Part shown: positions 34,337 through 44,610 of the stretch, piece by piece | Position numbering within the stretch: the first letter of the stretch is position 1 | Layout of the letters: every line of letters begins with the position of its first letter | Source of the DNA: an uncultured Clostridia bacterium | GTDB lineage: Bacteria > Bacillota > Clostridia > Oscillospirales > Ruminococcaceae | Assembly (NCBI GenBank): GCA_944386285.1 | Contig: CALXAM010000002.1 | Location: 39,264-103,263 of the forward strand | Reading direction: 5' to 3' | Length of the DNA: 64,000 bases | The notes under the pieces: model-generated | The model's database searches: none | The model's input: only the letters and a program-made list of their open reading frames with translations | What the model was told of the DNA's origin: nothing | Program-made: the position numbers and the translations under genes

Positions 34337-34960
34337 GTGACGTCTTATAAAACGGTTTTAGAACCGGCGACGGCTGAATTTATTGAACGAAAATCACGGT
34401 TTATCGGACATATTGCGCCGGTCAAAACCGAAGCGGAAGCACAGGCGTTTATTGCGAAAATTTCAAAAGAACATTTTAACGCAACCCATAATGTATATGC
34501 CTATATCATTCGTGAAGGACAGATTTCGCGCTGTTCCGATAACGGTGAGCCGCAGGGAACTGCCGGTGTGCCGACACTTGATGTGCTGCAAAAAGAAGGA
34601 CTTACCGATGTGTGCGTTGTTGTCACACGGTACTTTGGCGGAACCTTGCTTGGAACCGGCGGGTTGGTGCGTGCGTATTCCCATGGGGCAAAAATTGCTG
34701 TGGATGCTGCACATATTATGCACATGGCGCCGTGTATTCGGATGACGGTGCGCTGTGAGTATGGATTTTACGGGAAGCTTTCTTATATCCTGCCGGATTA
34801 TCATATCCGCACGCAGGACAGTGCCTTTGCTGAGGATGTAACACTTACGCTGCTCATTCGAAAAGATCGGTATGAGCCGTTTGCGAAAGCGCTGACAGAG
34901 CTTTCAAACGGACAGGTTTCGCCTGTTATCATTGACACGTTTTTCGACGATATGCCATGA
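34337..34960 (+). CDS. YigZ/IMPACT-family protein
   Basis: 207-residue UPF0029 protein. The N-terminal IMPACT domain is recognised by FIERKSRFIGH, ATHNVYAY, SDNGEPQGTAG and TRYFGGTLLGTGGLVRAY; a C-terminal ferredoxin-like DUF1949 domain follows. The family's molecular role is not settled; the eukaryotic IMPACT relative binds GCN1. The GTG start follows GGAGGCGG. Confidence 0.93.
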   Translation: MTSYKTVLEPATAEFIERKSRFIGHIAPVKTEAEAQAFIAKISKEHFNATHNVYAYIIREGQISRCSDNGEPQGTAGVPTLDVLQKEGLTDVCVVVTRYFGGTLLGTGGLVRAYSHGAKIAVDAAHIMHMAPCIRMTVRCEYGFYGKLSYILPDYHIRTQDSAFAEDVTLTLLIRKDRYEPFAKALTELSNGQVSPVIIDTFFDDMP

Positions 34961-35054
34961 TTCGAAAAAATTTATTTTTTAAAAAAGGTTTTTTTGAATT
35001 TTTCTTGTATTATATTATTGAAAAGAATTTTGAAAGCGGAAAAGAGGCGAAAGG

Positions 35055-36053
35055 ATGACCATTCGCGAAACGTTTGAACAAATGGAACAGCAAACGTTGT
35101 CTGTATATGCGGCGCACTCGGTCGATTCACGCGGACGTACAAGGCCTGTTGTGCCCTGCGATTTGCGCACAGTGTATCAGCGCGACCGCGACCGAATTAT
35201 TCACAGCAATGCGTTTCGGCTGTTAAAACATAAAACGCAGGTATTTTTGGCGCCGTCGAGTGATCATTACCGTACACGCCTCACACACACGCTTGAGGTA
35301 TCGCAGATTTCAAGAACGGCCGCAAAAGCACTTCGATTAAATGAAGATCTTACAGAGGCGATCGCGCTTGGCCATGATCTCGGTCACACGCCGTTTGGAC
35401 ATGTGGGGGAACGTGCGCTTGACAAACTGTGTGAAAACGGATTTCGTCATAACTTGCAAAGCGTACGCGTTGTAGAGCTTTTGGAAAATGAAGGCCGCGG
35501 CTTAAACCTTACATATGAGGTGAAAAACGGAATTGCCTGCCATTCGGACGATACCGCACCTGCACAAACATTGGAAGGGCAGATTGTGCGTATTTGCGAT
35601 AAAGTGGCATATATTAACCACGACATTGAAGATGCGGTGCGGGCAGGCGTTCTGCGTGACAATGATCTGCCGTATGACTGTTTGTATATTTTGGGCCGTA
35701 CCAAAAGCGAGCGCATTACAACGATTCTTCGTTCGATTGTAGAGCATTCGACGGACTCGATCCGTATGGCGCCTGAAATTTACAAGGCGCATCTGCGGCT
35801 CAAAGATTTTATGTTTGATGAAGTGTACCGTACACCGGCTGCCAGAGCGCAGGAGGACAAGGCACATGGTGTAATGGAAGCACTGTATGATTATTATTAT
35901 GATAATCCGCACAAGCTTCCCGCGTTTTATAAACAGGTGATTCATCGGTTCGGACTTTCCCGCGCCGTGTGTGATTATATCGCCGGTATGACAGATTATT
36001 ATGCGGTGGAGCTTTATAAAGAGTTGTTTATTCCAAAATTTTGGACGCGATGA
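35055..36053 (+). CDS. dgt: Deoxyguanosinetriphosphate triphosphohydrolase-like protein
   Basis: 332-residue HD-domain enzyme expected to hydrolyse dNTPs to deoxynucleosides and triphosphate. HD motif residues appear in TRLTHTLEV and GHDLGHTPFGH, with a later Asp in ICDKVAYINHD. GAGGCGAAAGG precedes the ATG. It heads the dgt-dnaG-rpoD arrangement common in Clostridia. An A/T-rich tract at 34962-35020 upstream probably contains the promoter, but no clean -35/-10 pair with normal spacing was found. Confidence 0.93.
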   Translation: MTIRETFEQMEQQTLSVYAAHSVDSRGRTRPVVPCDLRTVYQRDRDRIIHSNAFRLLKHKTQVFLAPSSDHYRTRLTHTLEVSQISRTAAKALRLNEDLTEAIALGHDLGHTPFGHVGERALDKLCENGFRHNLQSVRVVELLENEGRGLNLTYEVKNGIACHSDDTAPAQTLEGQIVRICDKVAYINHDIEDAVRAGVLRDNDLPYDCLYILGRTKSERITTILRSIVEHSTDSIRMAPEIYKAHLRLKDFMFDEVYRTPAARAQEDKAHGVMEALYDYYYDNPHKLPAFYKQVIHRFGLSRAVCDYIAGMTDYYAVELYKELFIPKFWTR

Positions 36054-36068
36054 TCGGAGGGGTGCATT

Positions 36069-37817
36069 GTGATTCCGCGCAGTTTTATTGAACAGCTCGT
36101 ATCGCAATGCGATATTGAAGATCTGGTTCGTTCATATGTAGAGATAAAAAAAGCAGGACGCACACTTAAGGGGTTGTGTCCGTTTCATTCTGAGAAAACA
36201 CCGTCCTTTGTTGTGTATCCGGAAAGTCAATCGTTTTACTGTTTCGGATGCGGAAAGGGCGGCGACGCCATTCGGTTTGTGATGGAGGCGGAGCATCTTG
36301 ATTATCCGGAAGCAATCCGCTATCTCGCGAAACGAATGGGACTTGCAGTTCCTGAAGACGGTGACGATCAGGCGGCACGTCATAAGGCGCGCATTTATGC
36401 GTTAAATCGTGAAGCGGCGCGCTTCTTTCACCGGTGTTTAAAATCACCGGCGGGAAGTGCGGGATATGACTATCTAAAATCCCGCGGCCTTTCCGATGCG
36501 ACAATCACGACCTACGGACTCGGATTTGCACCGGATTCATGGGACAGTCTGCGCAATTTTCTGCGCAGTCAGGGATATACGCAGGAGGAGATGATCGATG
36601 CGGCGGTCGTTTCCCGTTCATCAAAAGGACACGTGTATGACAAGTTCAGAAACCGCGTCATTTTTCCGATTATTGATTTAAAGGGGAGTGTTGTGGGATT
36701 CGGCGGACGTGTGCTCGATGACAGCAAGCCCAAATATTTGAATACCGATGACACACCGGTGTTTAAAAAAAGCCGCAATCTGTTTTCCTTGAATTTTGCA
36801 AAAGGAAAAACAAACGGCAGGCTGATTCTTGCCGAGGGATATATGGATGTGATCTCGATCTATGCCGCCGGATTTGAAAATGTAGTGGCAACGCTCGGCA
36901 CCGCGCTGACGGAAGAGCAGGCACGTTTGATGAGCAAATATGCAGAGGAAATTATTATCGCATATGACTCGGACGGACCCGGACAAGCGGCAACGCATCG
37001 TGCGATCAATTTGCTGAATGCGGCGGGGCTGTCTGTAAAGGTGCTGCATATGGAAGGGGCAAAGGACCCGGACGAATATATCAAGAAATTTGGCGCCAAA
37101 CGGTTTGAGATTTTATTAAATCATGCGTCTGATATGATCGCGTATGAGCTTGCGAATATCAAAGCCAGTATTGATATGAAAACTGACAGCGGCAAGATTG
37201 AATATGTCAAGCGGTGTGCATATACGCTTTCTGATATTGATGATCCGCTCTCGCGCGAAGTGTACGCGGCAACTGTTGCACGTGAAGCCGGGATTCCGAC
37301 AGAAACTGTCATGACACAGCTTCATGCAGTGCTCAATAAAAAGCGGCGGACACGGGAACGCAGCGAGTGGGATGCGATCAAGACAAATCGGGAAGTGGTG
37401 CGGGACCGGCTGAATCCGGAACGCGCACAGCATTTAAAAGAGGCTGCGGCGGAAGAAGGGATCATCGCCTATCTGTTCCGTCATCCCGATGGATATATGC
37501 GCGTGTTTCGGGAAATTTCCCCCGAGACATTCGTCACAAGCTATCATAAACGTATCATCTCTGCGATGAAGCAGCTGTATGACGAAGGCGGAGATGTGTC
37601 GATTTCGATGCTTGGGACACTGCTTTCGAGTGAAGAAATGAGCGGCGTTGCGCGAATTTTAGCGCGGTCATCCGAATTTTCGCTCACGGAGGAAATGCTT
37701 GACGACTATATCCATGTGCTTCAGTCGTTTCACGATACGCTTTCTGCGGATTCCGTGAAAACAGCGGATGCAAGCGAGATCGAACAGTATCGGCAAAAAC
37801 TGAAATCAAAAAAATAA
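36069..37817 (+). CDS. dnaG: DNA primase
   Basis: 582-residue primase that makes RNA primers for replication. The CHC2 zinc finger ([11 protein letters not shown] ... YCFGCGKGG) is at about 37-65, the TOPRIM core has [10 protein letters not shown] and [11 protein letters not shown], and a C-terminal helicase-interaction domain is present. The GTG at 36069 follows GGAGGGG. It is 16 bases after dgt and 52 before rpoD, the macromolecular-synthesis operon order. Confidence 0.98.
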   Translation: MIPRSFIEQLVSQCDIEDLVRSYVEIKKAGRTLKGLCPFHSEKTPSFVVYPESQSFYCFGCGKGGDAIRFVMEAEHLDYPEAIRYLAKRMGLAVPEDGDDQAARHKARIYALNREAARFFHRCLKSPAGSAGYDYLKSRGLSDATITTYGLGFAPDSWDSLRNFLRSQGYTQEEMIDAAVVSRSSKGHVYDKFRNRVIFPIIDLKGSVVGFGGRVLDDSKPKYLNTDDTPVFKKSRNLFSLNFAKGKTNGRLILAEGYMDVISIYAAGFENVVATLGTALTEEQARLMSKYAEEIIIAYDSDGPGQAATHRAINLLNAAGLSVKVLHMEGAKDPDEYIKKFGAKRFEILLNHASDMIAYELANIKASIDMKTDSGKIEYVKRCAYTLSDIDDPLSREVYAATVAREAGIPTETVMTQLHAVLNKKRRTRERSEWDAIKTNREVVRDRLNPERAQHLKEAAAEEGIIAYLFRHPDGYMRVFREISPETFVTSYHKRIISAMKQLYDEGGDVSISMLGTLLSSEEMSGVARILARSSEFSLTEEMLDDYIHVLQSFHDTLSADSVKTADASEIEQYRQKLKSKK

Positions 37818-37869
37818 CGGGAAATCCGTTTTGATAAATCACCATGCGTTTTTAAAGGAGATTACTTTT

Positions 37870-38946
37870 ATGGCAGAAAAGAAAAATACGGTTGCAGAAT
37901 TGCTCGAACACGGAAAAGTAAGCGGCAAAGTGACGACACAGGAGATTACCGATGCGCTCGAAGATTTAAACTATGATATGGAGCAGGTCGAAGATCTCTA
38001 TGAGTCGCTTAAAGCAAACAACATTGAAGTGGTGGAGAACTTTACTGCGGATTTGACGATAGATTTTGATCACAACGAAACCGACTCTGTGGAAATGCAG
38101 CTTCAGGCAGAGGGTGTGAACATCGACGATCCAGTCAAGGTTTACTTAAAAGAAATCGGACGCGTTCCGCTTTTGACATCCGAAGAGGAGATCAGCCTTG
38201 CAACACGGATGGCAAACGGCGATATCAGTGCGCGGAAACGCCTTTCTGAGGCAAACCTGCGTTTGGTGGTCAGCATTGCAAAACGATATGTCGGACGCGG
38301 TATGCAGTTTCTTGATCTGATTCAGGAAGGCAATTTGGGCCTTATCAAAGCAGTTGAAAAATTTGACTATACAAAGGGCTTTAAATTCTCAACGTATGCA
38401 ACATGGTGGATCCGTCAGGCAATCACCCGCGCGATTGCAGATCAGGCACGCACCATCCGTATTCCGGTGCATATGGTAGAAACAATTAACAAGGTAAAAA
38501 AAGTGTCGAGTCAGCTGCTGCACAAAAACGGTCATGAAGCCAGTGCGGAGGAGATCGCAGAAGAGCTCGATATGCCGATCGATAAAGTGCGTGAGATCAT
38601 GCGCGTTGCACAGGAGCCGGTCTCTCTGGAAACACCGATCGGTGAAGAAGAGGACAGCCATCTCGGCGATTTTATCCCCGATGATGAAGCACTGGCGCCC
38701 GATGATGCAGCTTCCCACATTTTGTTAAAAGAGCAGCTTTCCAATGTGCTTTCTACGCTGACAGAACGGGAAGAAAAGGTGCTGCGTCTGCGCTTCGGAT
38801 TGGAAGACGGCCGCTCCCGTACACTGGAAGAAGTGGGTAAGGAGTTTAACGTTACCCGTGAACGAATCCGCCAGATTGAAGCAAAAGCACTCCGTAAACT
38901 GCGTCATCCGAGCCGCAGCAAAAAGCTTAAGGACTTTTTGGATTAA
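37870..38946 (+). CDS. rpoD: Primary sigma factor RpoD (sigma-A)
   Basis: 358 residues. Region 1.1-like N-terminus (1-75), region 1.2 ([17 protein letters not shown]), region 2 ([18 protein letters not shown] and [11 protein letters not shown], which bind core and the -10), region 3, and region 4.2 ([18 protein letters not shown], which binds the -35). The start at 37870 follows AAAGGAG. The many TTGACA/TATAAT promoters in this window are its expected targets. Confidence 0.98.
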   Translation: MAEKKNTVAELLEHGKVSGKVTTQEITDALEDLNYDMEQVEDLYESLKANNIEVVENFTADLTIDFDHNETDSVEMQLQAEGVNIDDPVKVYLKEIGRVPLLTSEEEISLATRMANGDISARKRLSEANLRLVVSIAKRYVGRGMQFLDLIQEGNLGLIKAVEKFDYTKGFKFSTYATWWIRQAITRAIADQARTIRIPVHMVETINKVKKVSSQLLHKNGHEASAEEIAEELDMPIDKVREIMRVAQEPVSLETPIGEEEDSHLGDFIPDDEALAPDDAASHILLKEQLSNVLSTLTEREEKVLRLRFGLEDGRSRTLEEVGKEFNVTRERIRQIEAKALRKLRHPSRSKKLKDFLD

Positions 38947-38952
38947 AAAGAT

Positions 38953-38981
38953 TTGACTTTTTCGGACAAATAGACTATAAT
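38953..38981 (+). promoter_or_regulatory. Promoter of the Rrf2 gene
   Basis: TTGACT (38953-38958), 17-bp spacer, TATAAT (38976-38981). Confidence 0.88.
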
Positions 38982-38988
38982 GTATAGT
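38974..38988 (+). promoter_or_regulatory. Palindromic operator candidate over the Rrf2 promoter
   Basis: Perfect palindrome ACTATA-ATG-TATAGT overlapping the -10, with a further partial copy (AGTATAG) just downstream. Position suggests autorepression by the Rrf2 product. Confidence 0.5.
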
Positions 38989-39025
38989 AATACAGTATAG
39001 TTTTGAGCCGGAAAGGAGTACGTCT

Positions 39026-39418
39026 ATGCATATTACATTGGAATCGGATTATGCCGTGCGGATCGTTGTATACTTAGCGCAGCGCGGCTGCCGCTGTGAT
39101 GCCAATACGATTGCACAGAATACCGGCGTAACGCTGCGGTTTGCACTCAAAATTTTACGAAACCTTGTGAGCGGCGGCATGATTCGTTCGTTTAAAGGAA
39201 CACAGGGCGGATATGAGTTAAACCGTTCTCCTGAAGAGATTACACTTCGTGATATTCTTGAGTTGGTGGAGGGAAAATATGTGTTCAGCCGCTGCTTGGA
39301 AAGCGGTGACTGCACACGGCCTGAAAATACCTGCTGTAAAGTACAGCGCGTATTTTTCGATATCAGTAAGACGGTACAGGAAAAATTAGCTGCGGTTACG
39401 GTGGCTGATCTATTATAA
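39026..39418 (+). CDS. Rrf2-family transcriptional regulator with cysteine cluster
   Basis: 130-residue winged-helix regulator. The HTH lies at about 25-60, and the cysteines Cys90, Cys96, Cys103 and Cys104 (C-x5-C-x6-CC) resemble the Fe-S ligands of IscR-type Rrf2 proteins, so it may sense Fe-S status, redox state or nitric oxide. AAAGGAG precedes the ATG. No isc/suf genes follow; its targets other than its own promoter are unknown. Confidence 0.9.
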   Translation: MHITLESDYAVRIVVYLAQRGCRCDANTIAQNTGVTLRFALKILRNLVSGGMIRSFKGTQGGYELNRSPEEITLRDILELVEGKYVFSRCLESGDCTRPENTCCKVQRVFFDISKTVQEKLAAVTVADLL

Positions 39419-39427
39419 GAGATTTAA

Positions 39428-39460
39428 AAAGAAAGCCGGCGGTTGTTGGCTTTCTTTTTT
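39428..39460 (+). terminator. Terminator of the Rrf2 gene
   Basis: Stem GAAAGCC / GGCTTTC with a 10-nt loop and T6 tail. Confidence 0.8.
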
Positions 39461-39533
39461 GCAATCAAGATGTAAATAAAATATGAACAATATGAATAAA
39501 TCATGAAATTCGCGCGATTTTCCGAGGGTTTTC

Positions 39534-39542
39534 TGCTACAAT
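39534..39542 (+). promoter_or_regulatory. Extended -10 promoter of the yicC operon
   Basis: TGC-TACAAT, 44 bases before the yicC start. No clear -35 at 17 bp. Confidence 0.55.
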
Positions 39543-39585
39543 ACAACTGTAAAATGAAATGGAATAAAGGAGGCGGTTGCTTTTT

Positions 39586-40464
39586 ATGTTTAATAGTATG
39601 ACCGGATATGGCCGGGCACAGCAAACGGTGGACGGAAAAGATATTTTGGTTGAGATCAAAGCAGTGAATCACCGCTATTTTGAATGCACCGCACGGCTGC
39701 CGCGTGCATATGGCTATCTGGAAGAAAAGCTCAAAAGTCTTTTAAACACAAAAATTTCGCGTGGTAAAGTAGAAGTCGGCGTTACCATTTTTTCTGCGGA
39801 TGGCACGGATGTGCAGGTGTTAGTCAACGAACCGCTGGCACGCGGGTATATCGAATCGCTTCGTTCTTTAAGCGAACCGCTTGGACTCGAAGATACACTC
39901 TCTCTTTCGACGCTGACACGTTTTTCTGATATTTTTCAGGTGACCAAAGTGCAGGAGGACGAGGATGCTGTCTGGGCAAGTGTCAAACAGGTTGCCGAAG
40001 AGGCGCTCACCCGGTTTTTGGCGATGCGGAAAACAGAGGGTGTGCGGTTGTATGAAGATATCAGAGGCAGACTCAAGACGATTGAAACGCACCTTTTGAA
40101 GGTGGAGGAATATGCGCCGCAGACAGTTGCAGATTATAAAGCACGGCTGACCGCAAAAATCGAAGAGGTGCTCGAAAATAAATCGATTGATGAAGCACGT
40201 GTGCTGACCGAAGTGGCGCTGTTTGCTGATAAAATTGCAGTGGACGAAGAAACCGTTCGGCTGCATAGTCATTTAAAACAGTTTGCATCCATGATGGAGA
40301 GTGATCAGCCGACCGGCCGGAAAATCGACTTTTTGGTGCAGGAGATGAACCGTGAGGTCAATACGATCGGATCGAAATGTCAGGATCTGCGTGTGACGAA
40401 TCTGGTTGTTGAGATGAAAGCGGAGATTGAAAAGATTCGCGAACAGATTCAGAATGTAGAATAA
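39586..40464 (+). CDS. yicC: YicC/YloC-family endoribonuclease
   Basis: 292-residue protein of the YicC family; Bacillus YloC and E. coli YicC have reported endoribonuclease activity. The SMTGYGRA start, VEIKAVNHRYFE, and the C-terminal KIDFLVQEMNREVNTIGSK block are diagnostic. The ATG at 39586 gives the standard MFNSMTGYG opening. It begins the long housekeeping operon and is followed by remA, as in Bacillus. Confidence 0.95.
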   Translation: MFNSMTGYGRAQQTVDGKDILVEIKAVNHRYFECTARLPRAYGYLEEKLKSLLNTKISRGKVEVGVTIFSADGTDVQVLVNEPLARGYIESLRSLSEPLGLEDTLSLSTLTRFSDIFQVTKVQEDEDAVWASVKQVAEEALTRFLAMRKTEGVRLYEDIRGRLKTIETHLLKVEEYAPQTVADYKARLTAKIEEVLENKSIDEARVLTEVALFADKIAVDEETVRLHSHLKQFASMMESDQPTGRKIDFLVQEMNREVNTIGSKCQDLRVTNLVVEMKAEIEKIREQIQNVE

Positions 40465-40482
40465 ACAGAAGGGGACAGCGTG

Positions 40483-40752
40483 ATGAAACTGATCAATATT
40501 GGATTTGGCAACATGGTTTCCGCGTCAAAGCTTGTTGCGATTGTCAGTCCGGAGTCTGCGCCGATCAAACGAATCATTCAAGACGCGCGTGACAAGGGTG
40601 TTTTGATTGATGCGACATACGGACGCCGTACCCGCGCCGTCATTGTGATGGATTCCGATCATGTGATTTTGTCGGCAATCCAGCCTGAAACGGTGGCAAA
40701 CCGCGTGATCGAGCGTGAGGACGAAGAGGAGGACGAAGAGAGTGAAACCTGA
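40483..40752 (+). CDS. remA: Extracellular matrix regulator RemA homologue (DUF370)
   Basis: 89-residue small DNA-binding protein of the RemA/YlzA family; in Bacillus it activates biofilm matrix and osmoprotection genes. [27 protein letters not shown] is the family core (given by position, residues 4-30). The C-terminus is an acidic run of Glu/Asp, which also supplies the GAGGAGG ribosome-binding site for gmk, whose start lies inside it. The ATG at 40483 follows GGGG. Confidence 0.93.
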   Translation: MKLINIGFGNMVSASKLVAIVSPESAPIKRIIQDARDKGVLIDATYGRRTRAVIVMDSDHVILSAIQPETVANRVIEREDEEEDEESET

Positions 40753-41374
40753 AAACGGACAACTGTTCATTATCTGCGGTCCGTCTGGATGCGGCAAAGG
40801 CACAGTGATCAAAGAGTTGCTGCGAAATGAGCCGGATATTTTCCTTTCGGTTTCTGCAACGACACGTGCGCCGCGTGAAGGTGAAGTGGACGGCGTACAC
40901 TATCATTTTTTGAAAACAGAACAGTTTGAGTCGCTGATTGCTGAGGAGGGCTTTTTAGAGCACGCATGCTTCTGCGGCAATTATTACGGAACACCGCGTA
41001 AACCGGTGGATACACAGATGGCAAACGGCCATCCGGTCATTTTGGAAATCGAGGTGGATGGTGCCCAGCAGGTGCGCAAGCTCTGTCCGGATGCTGTAAC
41101 CATTTATATTTTGCCGCCAAGCCTTTCGGAGCTGCGGTCACGTTTGACCGGCCGCGGGACAGAGGCGCCTGAGGTGGTTGAAAAACGACTCGCGCGCGCG
41201 GTGGAAGAAATTCCGTTTGCATATACTTGCGACTATGTGGTGACAAATCATATTGTGGAGGAAACCGCAGAGGCGCTGCGGGCGATTATCCGGTCGCAGG
41301 CATTTTTAAAAAAGCATGCAGCTTGCCAGGTGGATGCACTGCTTTCAGAAAAAGAACTTGTTTGTGAGAGATAA
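40742..41374 (+). CDS. gmk: Guanylate kinase
   Basis: 210-residue enzyme phosphorylating GMP to GDP. P-loop GPSGCGKGT near 12-20, GMP-binding [17 protein letters not shown], and [15 protein letters not shown]. The GTG at 40742 overlaps remA by 11 bases and uses GAGGAGG inside remA. The remA-gmk-rpoZ order is conserved in Firmicutes. Confidence 0.97.
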   Translation: MKPENGQLFIICGPSGCGKGTVIKELLRNEPDIFLSVSATTRAPREGEVDGVHYHFLKTEQFESLIAEEGFLEHACFCGNYYGTPRKPVDTQMANGHPVILEIEVDGAQQVRKLCPDAVTIYILPPSLSELRSRLTGRGTEAPEVVEKRLARAVEEIPFAYTCDYVVTNHIVEETAEALRAIIRSQAFLKKHAACQVDALLSEKELVCER

Positions 41375-41400
41375 AACGTATTTTTTAGGAGGATTTTATT

Positions 41401-41616
41401 ATGCATAGACCATCAGCTTCTGATATTTTACAGGGAAATCAAAGTTACTATTCACTTGTAATCGGCGTGGCAAAACGCGCGCGTGCGATTGCAGAAGAGG
41501 CCGAGGAAAAAGGCGAAATTCTGGTTGAAAAACCGGTTCAGCTTGCGGTGGAGGAGTTTGCAAAGGGCGACTATAAGATCGTTGAGCGCGAAGATATCGG
41601 CAAGACACTCGAATAA
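41401..41616 (+). CDS. rpoZ: DNA-directed RNA polymerase subunit omega
   Basis: 71-residue omega subunit that stabilises the beta-prime subunit. VIGVAKRARAIAEEAEE matches the omega core, followed by KPVQLAVEEFAKG. TAGGAGG precedes the ATG. In Bacillus coaBC lies between rpoZ and priA; here priA follows after 20 bases. Confidence 0.94.
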   Translation: MHRPSASDILQGNQSYYSLVIGVAKRARAIAEEAEEKGEILVEKPVQLAVEEFAKGDYKIVEREDIGKTLE

Positions 41617-41636
41617 AAACAGGAGGCGTATCGGGA

Positions 41637-44081
41637 ATGCAAAAAGTGGCGCATGTCTATGTCGAAAAGGCTGTTTATGCGATCGATACGCCGTATTCCT
41701 ATCGCATACCGCATGGGCTTGATGCAGAGGTGCTCCCCGGCTGCCGTGTGCTGGTGCCGTTTGGCGGCGGAAATAAAAAGGTACAGGGCTTTGTTGCTTC
41801 TGTGACAGAGGAGCCGGATGAGATCTCACTGAAACCTGTGGCGGCGCTCATTGATAAAACACCGCTGTTTACACAGGAAATGACCGATATGGTGTCGTTT
41901 CTTGTGACGCATACGTTCTGTACGTTTTATGAGGCAGTGCGGACCATTCTTCCGATTGGAACAAATGTAACCGTCGAGCAGGTCTATCGGTGCGCACATT
42001 GTATGACGGATGAGGAGATTTCGGCGTATCCGCCGAAGCAGCAGCGGATTTTGCAGTTTTTGACCACGTCGAAATCGGAAAAGGAACTTCGGTCATTTTT
42101 AAATACCAAACAGGCAGCGCATAAAAACGCCGCTGTCCGCACACTGCTTGACAAGAACGTAATTGTCTGCGAAGAAAACGCGTCAAGAAAAGTTGCGGTG
42201 CCGACAGAACGGCGTGTAGCGGTATGTGAAACATTTAATGCGCAAGCAGCGTCACTTTCCAAAAAGCAGGCGGAGTTATATACGCTTTTGCGTACGGTCG
42301 GTGAAGCTGCGCCGAAAGAAATTTGCTATCTGTGCGGCGTCACGGAAGCGGTGCTTAGAGCATTGGTGCAAAAAGGCGCGGCATACTATTATGAAAAAGA
42401 GTGTGCGCCGTCGTTTTTGCCGTCCCCAAAAGCGGCGTGTCCGACACGTGAAATTGTGCTCAGCGAAGAGCAGCAGGCAGCTGCCGACGGGATCTATGCG
42501 CTGATTCGTGAACCCAAGCCAAATGCCGCACTGCTGCAAGGTGTGACAGGCAGCGGAAAAACGCAGGTATATTTAAAGCTGATTGCACAGACGCTTGCGG
42601 ATGGAAAAAACGCAATGATGCTGGTGCCTGAGATTTCACTCACCCCCCAGATGGTGGAACAGTTTACCATGCAGTTTGGTGAAATTGTTGCGGTGATTCA
42701 TTCCGGGCTCACACCGGCGCAGCGGCTGTATGAGTTTGAACGGATTCGTCACGGTGCGGTACGGATTGTCGTCGGTACACGAAGCGCTGTATTTTCTCCG
42801 CTTTCTGATATCGGGCTCATCATCATGGATGAGGAGGGGGAAGCTTCGTATAAGTCGGATGCCTCTCCGCGATATCATGCGCGCGATGTTGCAAAATGGC
42901 GGTGCGGGAGACATCATGCAACACTGCTGCTCGGTTCGGCAACGCCGTCGGTCGATTCGCGGTATCAAGCACAGCGCGGCCGATATGCGTACTTTGTGTT
43001 AAAAAACCGGTATGCAAATGCCATACTGCCTGAGGTGTTTTTAATTGATATGCGCGCAGAACCGCCCGAGGCTTCCCTGTCACTGTTAAGCGGGACACTG
43101 GTGAGCGAACTTTTGAAAAACAAACAGGCGGGAGAACAATCCATCTTGCTGTTGAACCGCCGCGGATATCAGGCGTACGCAACGTGTATGGCATGCGGCA
43201 AGGTGCTCACCTGCCCTTCCTGCGATGTGGCGCTTACGTATCATCGGGCGAATGAACGGCTGATGTGTCATTACTGCGGACACAGCGAACCGGTGACGGC
43301 TCGGTGTCCGGTCTGCGGCGGGATGTTAAAACGGACCGGCGCAGGGACACAGCGGATTGAAGAGGAACTGAACCGACTCATTCCGGGGATTCGCGTTTTG
43401 CGGATGGATACGGATACGACGTATTCCCGTTATGCGTATGAGCGGCGGTTTGACGCATTCAGGCGCGGAGAGTACGATGTGATTATCGGTACACAGATGA
43501 TCGCAAAAGGACTTGATTTTAAAAATGTGACGCTGGCGGCTGTATTAAACGGTGACAGCGGTCTGGGCTCAGGCGATTTTCGAAGTACCGAGCGGGTGTT
43601 TTCACTGATTACGCAGGTGATCGGGCGAAGCGGGCGAAGCGAAAAAGCAGGCCGCGCATATATTCAGACGTTTTCACCGGATCATTGGGTGATTCAGGAT
43701 GCGGCGGCACAGGATTATGACGCTTTTTACCGTGAAGAGATCGCGCTGCGGAAAACGCTGATGTATCCGCCGTTTTGTGATCTTGTGACGATTGGAATTG
43801 CGGCGGCTGACGAAACGGTCGTCAAGCGCGCAACGTTGTTCGCACTGTCTAAACTGAAAGAAGAAGCGAACGATACACAGGGGATTGCGTTGAAAGTGAT
43901 CGGTGCTGCTCCGGCGGCAGTGGCGCGTGTCAGCGGAAAATACCGCTATCGGATTGTCATGAAGTGCCGAATGAACGCGCCGTTTCGCACGATGCTGTCG
44001 GCTGTGCTGCGGCATTGCCAAAAATCACGGGAATGTTCAAATGTGACGATGTTTGCCGATGTAAACGGTGAAATACTATAA
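41637..44081 (+). CDS. priA: Primosomal helicase PriA with altered DEEH box
   Basis: 814-residue replication-restart helicase. N-terminal DNA-binding domain ([14 protein letters not shown]), SF2 motor with Walker A GVTGSGKT, and two zinc modules ([14 protein letters not shown] and CHYCG ... CPVCG). Motif II, normally DEEH in PriA, reads DEEG here (398-401). Other motor motifs ([21 protein letters not shown]) are intact, so activity is probable but the change is notable. AGGAGG precedes the ATG. Confidence 0.96.
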   Translation: MQKVAHVYVEKAVYAIDTPYSYRIPHGLDAEVLPGCRVLVPFGGGNKKVQGFVASVTEEPDEISLKPVAALIDKTPLFTQEMTDMVSFLVTHTFCTFYEAVRTILPIGTNVTVEQVYRCAHCMTDEEISAYPPKQQRILQFLTTSKSEKELRSFLNTKQAAHKNAAVRTLLDKNVIVCEENASRKVAVPTERRVAVCETFNAQAASLSKKQAELYTLLRTVGEAAPKEICYLCGVTEAVLRALVQKGAAYYYEKECAPSFLPSPKAACPTREIVLSEEQQAAADGIYALIREPKPNAALLQGVTGSGKTQVYLKLIAQTLADGKNAMMLVPEISLTPQMVEQFTMQFGEIVAVIHSGLTPAQRLYEFERIRHGAVRIVVGTRSAVFSPLSDIGLIIMDEEGEASYKSDASPRYHARDVAKWRCGRHHATLLLGSATPSVDSRYQAQRGRYAYFVLKNRYANAILPEVFLIDMRAEPPEASLSLLSGTLVSELLKNKQAGEQSILLLNRRGYQAYATCMACGKVLTCPSCDVALTYHRANERLMCHYCGHSEPVTARCPVCGGMLKRTGAGTQRIEEELNRLIPGIRVLRMDTDTTYSRYAYERRFDAFRRGEYDVIIGTQMIAKGLDFKNVTLAAVLNGDSGLGSGDFRSTERVFSLITQVIGRSGRSEKAGRAYIQTFSPDHWVIQDAAAQDYDAFYREEIALRKTLMYPPFCDLVTIGIAAADETVVKRATLFALSKLKEEANDTQGIALKVIGAAPAAVARVSGKYRYRIVMKCRMNAPFRTMLSAVLRHCQKSRECSNVTMFADVNGEIL

Positions 44082-44112
44082 ACGGAAAAATAAAGAGGAG
44101 GATGTATCGAGA

Positions 44113-44610
44113 ATGGCCAAGCGGAATATTGTAGTATTTGAAAAAGATGAGGATCAGATTTTACGCAAACGTTCAAGAGAGGTCACGGCGTTTGACAAAA
44201 AACTCCATGAGCTGTTGGACGATATGAAAGAAACCATGTATGCAAATGATGGAGTAGGCCTCGCAGCGGTGCAGGTTGGTATTTTAAAACGCGTCGTTGT
44301 GATTGACTGCGGAGATCATCTGTATGAGCTTGTAAACCCTGAGATCATCGAATCGGACGGTGAGCAGACCGGCGCTGAGGGATGTTTGTCATTCCCGGAC
44401 GAGTACGGCGAGGTCACACGTCCCAATCATGTGAAGGTACGTGCATTCGACCGCGACGGAAACGCCTTTGAAGCAGAGGGAACCGAATTGCTCGCACGTG
44501 CGTTTTGTCATGAAATCGATCATTTAAACGGTGTGTTGTTCCCGGATCATGCAACGGAGATGTATGAAACGGAAGAGTCTTTAAAGAATAAGAGAAAGAG
44601 AAGAAGATAA
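44113..44610 (+). CDS. def: Peptide deformylase
   Basis: 165-residue metallo-hydrolase removing the formyl group from nascent proteins. Motif 1 GVGLAAVQ (47-54), motif 2 EGCLS with Cys91, motif 3 HEIDH (133-137) give the full metal site. The ATG at 44113 follows GAGGAGG at 11 bases. It abuts fmt with no gap. Confidence 0.97.
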   Translation: MAKRNIVVFEKDEDQILRKRSREVTAFDKKLHELLDDMKETMYANDGVGLAAVQVGILKRVVVIDCGDHLYELVNPEIIESDGEQTGAEGCLSFPDEYGEVTRPNHVKVRAFDRDGNAFEAEGTELLARAFCHEIDHLNGVLFPDHATEMYETEESLKNKRKRRR

